A stretch of 64,000 bases of DNA from Protonemura montana (Eukaryota; Arthropoda; Insecta; Plecoptera; Nemouridae), in NCBI GenBank assembly GCA_947568835.1, contig OX387604.1, positions 27,514,851 to 27,578,850 of the forward strand, written 5' to 3'. Both the position numbers and the translations under genes were made by a program. Below the pieces are notes generated by a model. The model was not told the DNA's origin, made no database searches, and saw nothing but the letters and a program-made list of their open reading frames with translations. Shown one piece after another: positions 30,042 to 41,741 of this stretch. Every line of letters starts with the position of its first letter. Position 1 is the first letter of the stretch.

Positions 30042-30840
30042 GTCCAGGGCTGGACCAAAAATTAAGACCATCACGGATCAAAAGCCCGTCACATACTCTA
30101 TCATCTGTGAACATTTCAAGGGAGAACCCTCCCATTCATTTTCGCGCAAAAAATGAAAAGCAAATTTTGGTAAAAGTTAGCCTTTTTTTGTCTTGGGCTG
30201 AGAAAAAAATGAAAACTATAAAAAATCGAAAGCCCGTCACGTACTCTATCATCTGTGAAAATTTCAAGTGAGTACCCCCCCCCCCTTTTTTTTTGCGCAA
30301 ATAAATGAAAACCAAAATGCTGTAAAAGTTAGCCTATTTTTGTCCAGGGCTGGGCCAAAAATTATGAGTATCACGGGTCGAAAGGTCGTCACGTACTCTA
30401 TCATCCGTAAAAATTTCAAGGCAGTACTTCTCCTTCATTTTTGCGCAAATAAATGAAAACCAAAATTTTGTAAAAGTTAGCCTTTTTTGTCCAGGGCTGA
30501 GCCAAAAATGTAGACTATCACAGATCGAAAGTCTGACACGTACTCTATCATTTGTAAAAATTTCAAGAGAGTCCCCCCCCCCCCCCTTCATTTTCGCGCA
30601 AATAAATGAAAACTATAGTTTTGTAAAAGTTAGCCTTTTTTTGTCCAGGGCTGGGCCAAAAATTAATACTATCACAGATCAAAAGCCCGTCTCGTACTTT
30701 ATCATTTGCGCAAATAAATGAAACCCAAATTTAGGTAAAAGTTAGCCTTTTTTTTGTCCAGGGCTGGGCTAAAAAATAAGGCTACCACGAATCGAAAGCC
30801 CGTCTTGTACTTTATCATCTGTCAAAAATGCAATGTTTTT
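30042..30840 (+). repeat. Six-unit array of a ~150-bp repeat
   Basis: Units start at about 30042, 30191, 30341, 30489, 30642 and 30755 with GTCCAGGGCTGGGCCAAAAA. Each continues with ATCACGGATCGAAAGCCCGT, ACTCTATCATCTGTGAAAAT, a poly-C patch of variable length, GCGCAAATAAATGAAAACCA and a T-run. The last unit is shorter and ends just before the NIPA gene 5' region. A single inverted copy lies at 19055-19176. Confidence 0.9.
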
Positions 30841-31052
30841 TTTTCTATTTGCTTTCAGGGTGGAATCGTTGGTGGAATATTTCTGTGTTGCGCCTTTTGT
30901 ATACACTATTTTTACTGCGGTTTGTTCACATAGTCTGCGAAGCAATTCCGAGCAATTCCGAGCAATTAGTTGCGAAGGCTGAGGCTAACTTTTCACGAAC
31001 CTAGTGTCATTGCCTAGTGTCTTTGGATTCTGTCAAAGTTTCTGCGATCGTG

Positions 31053-33460
31053 ATGGCAGATCCAAATAGCGCTCATGTTCCTTACAACGAAACGGAGTTC
31101 TATGTAGGTCTAGGATTGGCGATTAGTTCCAGTGCTTTTATTGGTTCCAGTTTCATAATCAAGAAGAGGGCTCTGCTACGATTAAATCGAGATGGATGTC
31201 TCCGAGCGGGCTCAGGAGGTTATGGGTATCTCAGAGATTGGCTGTGGTGGACTGGCCTTGTTACAAGTAAGAATTTGAAATTACTGATCACCATAATAAA
31301 TGTCGAACATAATAAATGAAAGGCTGCTCATAGATATAATAGATTACATCTGCAGGCCTGCAGCCTGAATGATTTGCAGGAGGCAGCACCAGAAAGGGGA
31401 GGTCATTGAACATTCAATTGTAAATTTAGTCCAAAAAACACAATGAACTCTTTGATATGATGATGATCTGTGTTTTTCAGTGGGCGTGGGTGAGTCAGCT
31501 AACTTCGCAGCTTATGCATTTGCACCAGCTTCGCTCGTGACGCCTCTAGGTGCACTTAGTGTGCTGGTTGCCGCAGTACTCGCACCTTACTTCCTTCAGG
31601 AGAAACTTAACTTGCTCGGCAAGGTAAAAAAACCGTGGTGCTAACTTCTGCACTTTAATATTTATCTGACCGTTTGACCTACTTTATATATTTTTGAGTT
31701 TCTCTTGATGCATTTTACTGATTTCAGCTTGGCTGTTTCCTGTGCATAGTCGGATCAACCACAATTGTTATACATGCTCCAAAAGAAGAGGAAATAGAGA
31801 ATGTTGGCGTTCTTGTAGAAAAAATGCAGGAACCGGGTAACTAAGAGGGGGCTGGAGTTTCGTTCTTTTCTTGTTTGTTTGCTGGTTCAGATTCTACAAT
31901 CTTTGGATGAGATAAATGATGTTGGAGAGATGAAAGTTAGTACAGCAACTTAATCAACCTCTTGCCGGCATGAGTTTGTGGAGGAATCCAATAGTTCGAG
32001 TTGTAACGTCCTTTGGAAGTGACGTTAAGGCTGTGGTCCCCTTGCTACTCTTCGACAGGAGTAGGCTACGTGCCAGCACCGGGTTTCCCCTCCTCTCTTC
32101 TGGCTAGATTTTGTTCATCTTCCACTCTTCATCCACTCATTTACCCATGCCATTAAACCAAAAAAGTGCGTAGTTAAACCCCACGAATTAATGAATCCTT
32201 CTCTGCAGGAGGGTAATTGAAGCATGAGGTTCTGGCCTACTTCAGCATTAACTAAGTGTATTGTACTTATTTACATTGAAAACAAAGGTAATTAACAAGT
32301 AAATTGGTAGATTACTACGTTGTCAACACATGTAAATTGATTGATTAATGTTCAGCTTAGCTCTTTGTTCATCATATCAAAACACATCCTGGATAAACAA
32401 GTTCAGAGTTCAGGCTGTTATTTCTTGATGGACTTTTAATTTGCAGTGGCTATGATGCACCTTTCTGCAATTGCGTATGTACCTAGTTTTGTTCTGCCTT
32501 TAAGAGAGACTCCTGTCGCTGATTAGCTTACACACATGCGCTGCCCTTGCGGGTGAACGCAGAAACAACTTGAGCTAAGACCTCCACACAAGATCACTTT
32601 ACCATCGCAATCAAGAGAAAAAGAGAGAGAAAGTTATGAATGAAACCCATTAAAAAGATTAGCAGTGCAAGTGAGACAAGACTTGAATTTCTAATAAGGC
32701 CATCCATCAGAAGAGATCAAAATTCTTGTAGCTTGTAGAGAAGGGTTCTCCTACTTGCAAGATGTTACATAGCAATTTTAACCCAATATCTTTGTAAAAT
32801 GTGTACTCTTGTAAATTAGTAATTAATGTTGAGTGGTTTGTTTCAGCGGTGGTGGTGTACATAGCCGCCGTGCTGGCCTTGTGCCTGGTCGTGGGCTTGC
32901 ACCTGGGTCCTAGATGCGGACACAGAAACGTTGCCGTCTACGTACTGCTGTGTTCCTCCATAGGCTCGCTCTCGGTGATGGCATGCAAGGGATTGGGGCT
33001 TGCCCTTCGAGGCGCCCTCTCCTTCTCTCAGCCCAACGGAAGTGATGCTCGTCTTGCAGCTGGATTTCTTGCTGTCGTACTCGTGTGCATTACTGTGCAG
33101 ATGAACTATCTCAATAAGTCGCTGGACCTTTTCAACACCGGCATAGTCACACCTGTATACTACGTGTTTTTCACCACATTCGTCATAGTGGCTTCATCGA
33201 TTCTCTTCCGCGAGTGGGAAGGGATGAGTGCCAACGACATTTTAGGTAGCTTTTGTGGATTCTTTACTATTGTTGTTGCGATAATCTTGTTAAATGCATT
33301 TAGAGACTTGGATATAAGTTTGTCAGATCTGCACGGCATTATGAAGCCAAAGAAGATAATGATGATGGAATCAAAGAGATTATTGCACAATTCTACTGAT
33401 CACTTGATTCAATCAAGAAATCCACACAGTTATGGTATGAGTCCAAGTATGACTGTATGA
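31053..33460 (+). CDS. NIPA2: NIPA-family magnesium transporter, four exons, complete
   Basis: Coding exons 31053-31266, 31481-31623, 31728-31836 and 32847-33460 (214+143+109+614 nt) give 359 residues; all introns are GT-AG and phases 1, 0, 1 agree. The start is [20 protein letters not shown]. Family hallmarks include [87 protein letters not shown] and [20 protein letters not shown]. About nine hydrophobic segments are expected. The family (NIPA1/NIPA2, fly spichthyin) are Mg2+ transporters of plasma membrane and endosomes that also affect BMP receptor traffic. Length and the HAPKEEEIE motif fit NIPA1/2; choosing NIPA2 over NIPA1 is tentative. No TATA box is evident; an 11-bp direct repeat (AATTCCGAGC) lies upstream at 30943-30966. 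Intron 3 carries a SINE-like repeat. Confidence 0.93.
31965..32215 (+). repeat. SINE-like repeat, copy A (NIPA intron 3)
   Basis: Shares with the copies at 40165-40420 and 41460-41690 the blocks TACTCTTCGACAGGAGTAGG, GGTTTCCCCTCC, TTCATCCACTCATTTACCCA and AAAGTGCGTAGTTAAACCCC. About 250 bp, non-coding. Confidence 0.75.
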
Positions 33461-36429
33461 GAGTTAAATGAACGTAGACTGCTGAAAAACTTGTGATAGT
33501 GAAGCAATGAGAAGTGTTAGGTGATTGAATTTCCTTGCTCGTTAAAGTATTGGATAGTGCCAAGATTCCTAAACTAGGGTAAAACAGTCGATGCATTGTT
33601 TCCTTCGACTTTGTCAATAGACTTGCAATTGCATGCAGCTCAGAAGTGTGTCATTCCCTGTTGTGCTGGGGCAGGTTTGTGATTTGTCAGACAAAAGTCT
33701 GTCAGTTCCATAGCACTTCACATGATGCGTTGTTTGCGTGCTTTATTTCAAGCAATCAGCAAAACAGGCAAACCATGTTTTACCTTACCGTTACCATACC
33801 GTGCGTGTATTACCGTATTTAATACGAGATTTCCCTTTTTTAACTCAACTTCTAGCAGAAGAAGCTTCTTCTTTATGAAAATGTGACTCAGTCATGACAT
33901 GATTCTAGCCAAGTAAAGAACGGCAATATTTAAAAAAAAAATCAATCCTGTTCAGCAAAAGGTGCCACTGGACCTGTTATCCAGCTTAAATTTTCTGTAC
34001 ATTTGTGTTTTGCTCAATTATAAGAAACTTTAAAAAATTAATTAAAAGTCGCTGTAGAATCAAGAAGTGTGCAAGCAAACGAATACCAGCTATTTTTCCC
34101 CCAGGCATTTTATATTTTTTACTTTGGGGCTTACAACGATGTTTAGGAAAAATTTTGTTTGCTCAAGGTTCTTTCATGTTTGATGCCCCAAATTTCAACA
34201 CACAATATTGACCCTTGCCATACATCCTGCACTCCTTTTAAAACCTCTGAAAATTCCCTGTTTTTCAATAAGAAATCTTTTTTTGGCCTATGTATTAACA
34301 TGAGTATATCTTTTGTCTTGACCATTGACAAAATTCCCAGCAAATGTAAGAATTTTAGAGCTATTAACAACGTAATTAATTTCCTTGATTGCAGCTGAGT
34401 GTGTTCTACAAAAATGATATCATGTGTTAAAACTGTTAATGGTATTTTTATTGCTAAGAATGCAGGATGTGCTGCTAGAAATACACAGCTGTGAAATTAT
34501 CCTTATTGCTTGCAACTTTGTTATTATGTTTTAGTGCACACAAATATTTGCTATTTTCATTGTATATCTGCTTTCATCAGTATTCCGAGGTCAGGCAAAA
34601 AACTACATATAAAACTGATATAGAACTTAAAGTGTTGCGATAATATACTTATGGCACAGATATCTTAGAAACCCACAAACTAAATGATTCTCTTGTTAAA
34701 TAAAGAAGACTTCAAAAATGCCACAACTTTGTAATCCTAGCAATATATTCGACGTTTGTGATATGATTAAAGTTGATTATCTATAGCTACCTGTATCTTT
34801 GCCTGTACCGTCAATCAGTTTACTTAACATAATGATTGAAACAGGGAAATTTGGAAATTTTGTTGACTGAAATCTGTCTCTATACAGGGTAGTGTCTTTT
34901 TTATATTTCCATACATATTTTCCAAAAACCTTGTGTATTATATTAGAATCAAGTCATTTGTGGGCTAATGCGGTTCATTTCGGGAATTTATTTTTGTTTA
35001 TTGTCGATGAGAATATGTACATGATTGAAGGAAAGTGAAATACAATACTATATACAATATCCAATAATGCAAATATAATATACAATCAATGCTCTGGTAC
35101 AACTGGTTAAAAATACTAGTATCTTTGGTTAATAGCGTGCAATTAATACTTTGAATAATTTATATTGTTCATGTCTGTGGGCAGCTCTGTGAATCATTTG
35201 TGAGGTTAAAAACTTCATTCTGCATAGGAAAACGTGGAATGAATGTGATTAGACACTGTATTTATTTGGGACATTTCTTCAGTTATAAAAGTGTGGGTCG
35301 CTGCAAGTAACGGGAGAATGAGCTTTATCATACGACAGAGAGAGTTTGAGACAGAAAAGCTTTATCAAATTTTCTCTCAATATGCAAATTTAAAAACGAG
35401 TAACGATACCAGCAAATCTGTATCTTTGAGAAATGCTAAATGGTAATGTTTTCTCTCTATTGTCTGGGGCAAGATTTTCCTGGTTACATTATCCCGAATT
35501 AATCCCATTTATTAGTGTCAAACATACTAAATTACACAGCAATACTGCTTACTAACACTTAACATACATTTCATTTGTTATTACAATAGCAGTTTAAACT
35601 CTTCTAAAGTTCCAGCTTTAAGTGTGTTCCAGGTATTTTCTAGAAATATTTGGTAATTAAGTTCCATATTCATATGATATTTCCTATTTATGAATACCTC
35701 CAAACAGTTGTGGAATGTTTCATGTTGTTGTTAGCTCTACCCTGATAATCGTAGTTGGCTCTATGCTTGTTAGTGTGTACCAACAGCTCTTTTAATGCTT
35801 CCTTATTGACATTATGAGGAACATGGCATTGAGTCTATAGCCTAGAGTCAAAGATCTTTCAGGGTACTTTTGTGCTTTGCACTTTTTGTGCACTGTTGCA
35901 TTTTTTGCAAGGCGTTGATTTTGGGGATCCCAGCAAACAAGTACCTACATTTAATACATTTGTAAAGCTTGGTGATGTTTGTTGTGGTGGGTATGTTTGT
36001 CTTGAGGACTTGGTAAGAAGTGAACATGCAACAATTGAGTACTAGCTTTTATTACTCGCAATGTTACTCGCTTTCTTTGACAAATTGATTTTGCCTCAAA
36101 TCTTTGTAGGAACTTTATTACTGCATCACTTTCATTCACTTTTCTTCTAATACATATTAAGAGTTGCTAAGTTTTAGAAAAAAAGTACCAAATAGATATT
36201 TTGTGTTGAATTTTACTTATTTTGTTTATTTATTTACAATTTAGGGTACATTTTCCCTTCAGGTTGCGATAGGTTTTGCATGATAATGTTAACATGTAGT
36301 AGGTAATAATACTATGTTCTTCTAATACTAATCCTATTTATAATGTGGTAATAATACTTACTACTGTTAACTACTGTTAAACTACTTACTGTTAACTAAT
36401 ACTGTCACTATATTTGTGTGTTTTTGCTC
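33461..36429 (+). other. NIPA 3' UTR, then intergenic
   Basis: No coding motifs. An AATAAA at 34699-34704 is the first clear polyadenylation signal and would give a 3' UTR of about 1.25 kb. The remainder is AT-rich without recognisable genes. Confidence 0.45.
34699..34704 (+). terminator. Candidate polyadenylation signal for NIPA gene
   Basis: AATAAA in the context TTGTTAAATAAAGAAGAC, downstream of the stop with no competing gene on this strand. Confidence 0.4.
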
Positions 36430-36957
36430 TTCAGAGTGAGGGGCCCAGACTCCTAAGCAGTATTCTAGTGTTGGTCTGATTAGGCATTTGTGCGCATGAT
36501 CATTTGTTAAAGTTCCACATGTTAAAATGCATATTTCTTCTGGGCCTGGACACTATTTTTGCTTTATGGTAATTCCCGCTGAGATCATGTGGAACAGTCA
36601 TGACAGTGTGAAACCTAGATACTTTACGGTGTCAATCTTTGTTATTTGAGCTCAGTTCATTGAATAGGAAGTGTCAATGGCTCTCTTCTTTCGTGTGAAG
36701 CTTATTATATTTGTTTTACTATTGTTAGGCTTCATCCCATTTTCTTCCACCCATTTTAGAATTCTATTTATGTTTTCTTGAAGATTTCTGGAGTCTGACT
36801 GGCTCTTTACTGGTGCGTAGATTATGCAATCGTCAGCGAAGAGACGATTGCGGGTGGTGATATCGTGCACTATACAATTCATAAAGCCAATGAACAGCGT
36901 CGGTTCAGGCACTGTTCCTTGGGGGACGACTGATGCCACTGGAACGAGTGCTGACAT
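36430..36957 (-). pseudogene. LINE reverse transcriptase fragment
   Basis: A minus-strand frame at 36957-36652 reads VPQGTVPEPTLFIGFMNCIV and continues through RLFADDCIIYAPVKS, with the catalytic FADD, to NGMKPNNSKTNIISFTRK. Beyond it, on the same strand but shifted, IRPTLEYCLGVWAPHSEE appears near 36480-36430. It is truncated at both ends. Same RT class as the CR1-like elements but a different family from the three others here. Confidence 0.8.
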
Positions 36958-37557
36958 GAGGCACTAACCTTTTTTCCTTTTTTGTGATAAAAAAAAACTT
37001 CAGAAATATGCTGATCATACTACACTTTAGAATCGTTGTAAGTTTAAAATTCACACGCTACCTTGCTTATTTTTATTCGAATTTCTGTAATGCATTTCAG
37101 CAAATCGATCTACTTTTATTAATATGCCTGTTGATCGGTCAGCAGGGAAATTTTGGGTCCTTTTTTGGGGAGAATTTTGGTCATTTTTGGATTTGCCAAC
37201 TTTCTTTTTGCTTTATTTGTACACCGCTTGTGTTTACTTGCGGACTCAAAAGATAGGATAATTTTGTGTTTTTTGGCGCTAATGAGGTGAAATCCAAAAA
37301 TCTGAAATACCATAACTTTCTCTCTATCCTGTTCCACAGTTTTTATCTTATATGTTTGAAACTTAAGAGTCTTGCTGAGTTTGACGTTTTGTAGTGGGTG
37401 GCTTAGTGTTCCCACACTCAGAGGGCAATTTTCGGCAAATTTGATGTGTGCATTTCTTAGACGTTACTACAGATTTTGAGATTTTCTTAACTTTTTTTGG
37501 ACTACTTTCTTTTAGTGCTGGAAGACATGGTTGCTAAGGCTCCGAAATAGTTTTTAT

Positions 37558-37593
<36 letters not shown>

Positions 37594-37984
37594 GATGTCT
37601 CATTGCCTGGGGGAAATCTTTACAGATATCGTGAAATTTGGTCGAAAACGCCGGCTCTTGGGCTAGATCGGTTCGTTTTTCGGGCTTACATCCCGTTGTA
37701 GCATTTTCACGGCGATTCGATCGGGTTTTAGCGGTGAAATATTGAAAATTAACAAAAAAATCTACGGCAAATGTCCGACAACAATGCATTTTTCACCATC
37801 GAATTCGTAGCGCGTAGCAACGGAATAATTTGTAGCGTAGCAGCGGAAATCTTAATTATTTTATTTCAACCTTGAGCTCTGAATTTCCGTTGCTACGCTA
37901 CGAAAAGGCTGGAAAAAAAATCTTTTCTGAGGAACTGAAATTGCTGAACTGAATGTACTGAAATTGCTGAAACACGCAGCGGGT
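36958..37984. other. Intergenic with microsatellite and hairpin
   Basis: Contains a (CTGG)n run at about 37558-37592 and an inverted repeat: GTAGCGTAGCAGCGGAAAT (37832-37850) against ATTTCCGTTGCTACGCTAC (37886-37904). No gene seen. Confidence 0.6.
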
Positions 37985-38105
37985 GGGTGTACTAGTCATC
38001 CTCATCATCATCCACTAGTTCACTGACGCTATTAGACCAGTGCCACATGTCCAGATGCCAAAACAGTGCGTCGTTAAACACCACAAATCAAACAATCAAT
38101 CCTTT
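37985..38105 (+). repeat. SINE-like repeat, copy B (3' part)
   Basis: Only the 3' end of the family: CATCATCATCCACTAGTTCA, ACCAGTGCCACATG and CAGTGCGTCGTTAAACACCA, with an AATCAATC-type tail. Confidence 0.7.
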
Positions 38106-39894
38106 TCGGGGCCTTTTCCGACTGAGTAAAACTAAGCTTTTCTGCAAGCTTCTATGAAACAAAATACAAAGTGGGGCTTGGCTATATCCACCTGTGATGT
38201 CGCATATTGTCAACCATGTTGGGTATTTGCTGACAGAAAATAAGACAAGTAAGATATCATTTTTTGACTTGTTGAGGAAATTTTCACACTGTCAAAATAC
38301 AATACAAAATACAATCAAAATATTAACGATAAATAATAATTAAAAACAAATAATTTATTTAAATAACGCAACCCTTCCTTGCCTAAACACATCGCAAAAC
38401 ATTGGCACGTTATTATATCATTATGTAATGATTATATCACATCTGATACCTCGTGCTAAAGAACTACAGCAAATTTTGACTCGAGTTCCCTCTCTCTCTC
38501 TTAATCTTAATCTTTTGATTCACAATGCAATATTTTGCTACAATTTTACTTTCTTTGTTAACAGCTGCCGTATTGGCCGACATTAAAACATTCGATGGAT
38601 AGGTGCATACGTTCTCCTACCACCCAACAAGTTTTAATCGATTCCAATCAATATTTATTATGAGTGTTCCTAACGCTAAAATACTTTGTGCATTGCAAGC
38701 AGATGAAATTTAAATCACGATTCACAGCACAAAACTTATCAGTCAAATTTAGAGATTGAATGGTTGTGACGTGGTATAGCATCACTGGAATCAGAGTGAC
38801 TGTGAGTATCACAGCCTAGTGGTTTTACTCCTTGGAGCTCCGTCATTCTCATCAAATACACTAAAAATCATTTTAAAAATATAATACGATGTCCAAGCAG
38901 CTCAATTGTTTAGAGCAACACTCACAGCAAGTACCGGCTCTCCTCCAGTCACCAGCTGGAGAGCTGCCACATGTGCTTTATTTTTAATATCTTTGTTCCA
39001 ATTTATTATCGCGTTATACAATGAAGTGATCTGGTTAAGATCAAATTAACTGAAACGATGATGATATGAATAATAAATGAACAATTTTAATTCATACAAT
39101 TAAGTGAAGATATCTAATATAGTACATTGTGACATGAAACTATTACAGATATTTTGACTACTCCGCAACAGAATCAGGCTCAAAAATAATCACCTTTGAG
39201 CCATAATCCAGTATAAATCACTCACTGATTACAGCGTGCGGATCAAGATCCGCATAATACCTTGGGTGAATTTGGTGTGGAGCCGAAGCCCCACGGTGAA
39301 CCGCGACCGACCGTAAAATAGTAGCGCAATTATAGCGCGAAAGTATGACTCAGATAATGTAAGTCATCCTGTGACTCATTTTGAATCAATATAATAAAAT
39401 AGGTAAATTGGGTAAGGACAACCCGTGGTGGTCGGTCGCGGCCAACGAGCAGAGGGTTTTGCTCTGTCCCTACAAGACAAGGTATTAGATACGCACTCTA
39501 GTGTTAAAGTCAAAAACCGGAAAATGTATATATTATTACTTACTTCTTGTAAAATTAGATAAGTTGAGTTGATGGAAAATATTTTTTCTTTTTCAAAAAG
39601 GTAACAATCACTTCTCAACTCGTCGTATTTTACCCACAACTCGCACCACAACTCGCGGTGTTGACATGTTGATTGTTCTGCGCATTCTGTTGGTGAAATA
39701 TAGAATCAGTGTGTAGCAACGGACCATGGCAACGGACTATAGCGCACCGGATCTCGCGGGAATTCAAATAAAGCTGTCAAGCGAGCCAGCACCTACTCGT
39801 GCATTGATCGAGGTCTGAAATTTAAACTTCGCGTAGTTTTATATGTATATATGCGGTGTAATACACCGCAAGTGTACATCATGTCTGAGAATAT
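38106..39894. other. Intergenic, no gene seen
   Basis: AT-rich. Two complementary blocks, CCGCGACCGACCG at 39301-39313 and CGGTCGGTCGCGG at 39430-39442, may belong to an unrecognised inverted-repeat element that starts with the small palindrome GCGGATCAAGATCCGC at 39238-39253. Confidence 0.4.
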
Positions 39895-40135
39895 TTTCTA
39901 GTTATTGCGCCTTGTAGGCAAACTAAAAGTAAGCAAGACAAAGCTTTTTCAAACATTTCTCGAAAATTGTGAGGTTAGATTTTGGGTAAGGTTAGCTAGA
40001 AACAATCTTTGGGTTAAAGCAAAGAATTTGTAATATTGGTTAGGTTTTTTACGGTTTTAAGACTCATATCTACTTTATCTAACCTTAGCACTTAGTTTTG
40101 AAATTTTCCTGACGTCTCGTAACTTATGCCTGTTA
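39895..40135. repeat. Dispersed repeat, copy 2 (inner arms deleted)
   Basis: TTATTGCGCCTTGTAGGCAA, GTGAGGTTAGATTTTGGGT, TCATATCTACTTTATCTAAC and GACGTCTCGTAACTTATGCC match the reverse complement of 49085-49425. The inverted arms present at 8194-8364 are missing. Confidence 0.55.
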
Positions 40136-40164
40136 TAGACGAAGCACTAAGAGGAAAAATAAAT

Positions 40165-40420
40165 TGATTGATGATTGTGTTTAACGACGCACTGTTTTGA
40201 CAACAGGCCATGCGACACTGGTCGAAAGGCGTCGGTGAATGAGTGGATGATGAACCTAACCTAGCCTAGAAGGGAGGAGAGGAAACCCGGTCCCTGTACG
40301 TAGCCTGCTCCTTTCGAAGAGCACCAAGGGGACCACCGGCTTAACGTCCTTTCAGAAGGACGGTACAACGCGAACAACAGGATTTCTCCACAAATCCATG
40401 CTGTCAAGAGGTTAGATACA
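40165..40420 (-). repeat. SINE-like repeat, copy C (reverse)
   Basis: Starts with the inverted tail ATTGATTGATGATTGTGTTT and the block ACGACGCACTGTTTTGAC, then AGAGGAAACCCGG, CTCCTTTCGAAGAGCA and AACGTCCTTTCAGAAGGACG. It is the longest copy, about 255 bp. Confidence 0.8.
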
Positions 40421-41459
40421 ATAATCCTTCAGCGCTTGACAATTGATAACCATTATCATGCAAGAACGCAAGATTTCATGTAAACTGCTAATAAATGTAT
40501 TGCTCAGGGAAAGAAATCATTCAAGCTGCGAAACATAAAAACAGTGAGCCATGATCAATTACACTGCAACAGATGGGACTTGTGCATATTTCCATTCTGA
40601 TATGAACGCTGGCAAAACATTTTCGGTGCCTTTGATTTGCAATAAATAGTGGCAGTTGCTAATCGAAAGGGGGATGAACGGCGAAGATTCGTGTCGAAAT
40701 GAGCAAACTTTTCAGGAAGACCGCGTGATGATTCATTCAGAGACCGGGAATCTGTCTAGAATTGTGTGTCGGGCAGCTTTACTCTGAAATAAATGACCAA
40801 ACAGCTTGGTTCAATATGAGGCCATGTTAAAAAATATCTCCCAAGACGACACTGCATGCACCGAAGTGGCTGATTAACCCCTGGATAAGATAAAAAATAC
40901 GTAACCGTGATACCTCAACGGTGATACTAAACGCTGATAGTTATTTGTTTAAAATAGCAACAGTGATAAACAAAGCTCTTGATTTATCCTTATCAGTTGT
41001 TTTTATCAAAGACTTATCTTCTAGCCTTCAGCTGTCAGTGACGCAAAGTGTTCTTTCTATCACTTGACCGGACCAGTCAAATGCTAATTAATGTATTGAT
41101 GAAGAAAATTAATGCGTGGTTTATTTTTATAAACCCTAACGCACGATAACATAACGGTTGTTGTGGATCTGTCTGGAAAAGTCAACCTCGAACCCCTGAT
41201 TTACGATCAAGATAAGAAATTAATATTACAATACATTTAAGACTTACATAGAACTCCCATATTTACAGTTTCCAAAATTGATAAGCTTAGATATATTGTG
41301 TTCCAATATAGGTCGTTGAAAGAAAATCGGTTCTAAACGACTTTTCAGCACAAAATGATTTTTTTGTTTCATCAACTTGATGGCAATGTAGGTTTCCTTC
41401 AGGTAACTAAAGGGTCCTTCTTGTGTTCGGTAGAGGAGGAATAAAAGTCAGTTCCAGAA
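40421..41459. other. Intergenic, no gene seen
   Basis: AT-rich single-copy-looking sequence without motifs. Confidence 0.4.
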
Positions 41460-41690
41460 TCCTGCTGTTCGCGTCCTTCGGAAAGGACGCCCTTTGTACT
41501 CTTCGACAAGAGTGAGCTACTTGCCGGTACCAGGTTTCCCCTCCACCCTTCTAGGCAAGGTTAAGTTAATCATCATCCTCATCATCAGCCATTCATTAAC
41601 CGACGCCATTATAACAGTGCAACAGGGCCCGTTGTCAAAATAGTGCGACTTTATAAAAACCGCAAATCAATCAATCAATCAACCAAGGGG
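41460..41690 (+). repeat. SINE-like repeat, copy D
   Basis: CGTCCTTCGGAAAGGACGCC, TACTCTTCGACAAGAGTGAG, GGTTTCCCCTCCACCCTTCT, ATTCATTAACCGACGCCATT and an (AATC)n tail. It ends about 50 bp before the satellite array. Confidence 0.8.
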
Positions 41691-41741
41691 TACGCTATGC
41701 TCCATCATGCCGCTTCCACGTTCAAACCACACAGCCGAGAC

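Noticed and set aside
30042..30840. Hammerhead ribozyme in the 150-bp repeats
   Set aside because: CGAAA and GTC occur in each unit but the CTGATGA core is missing in both orientations.
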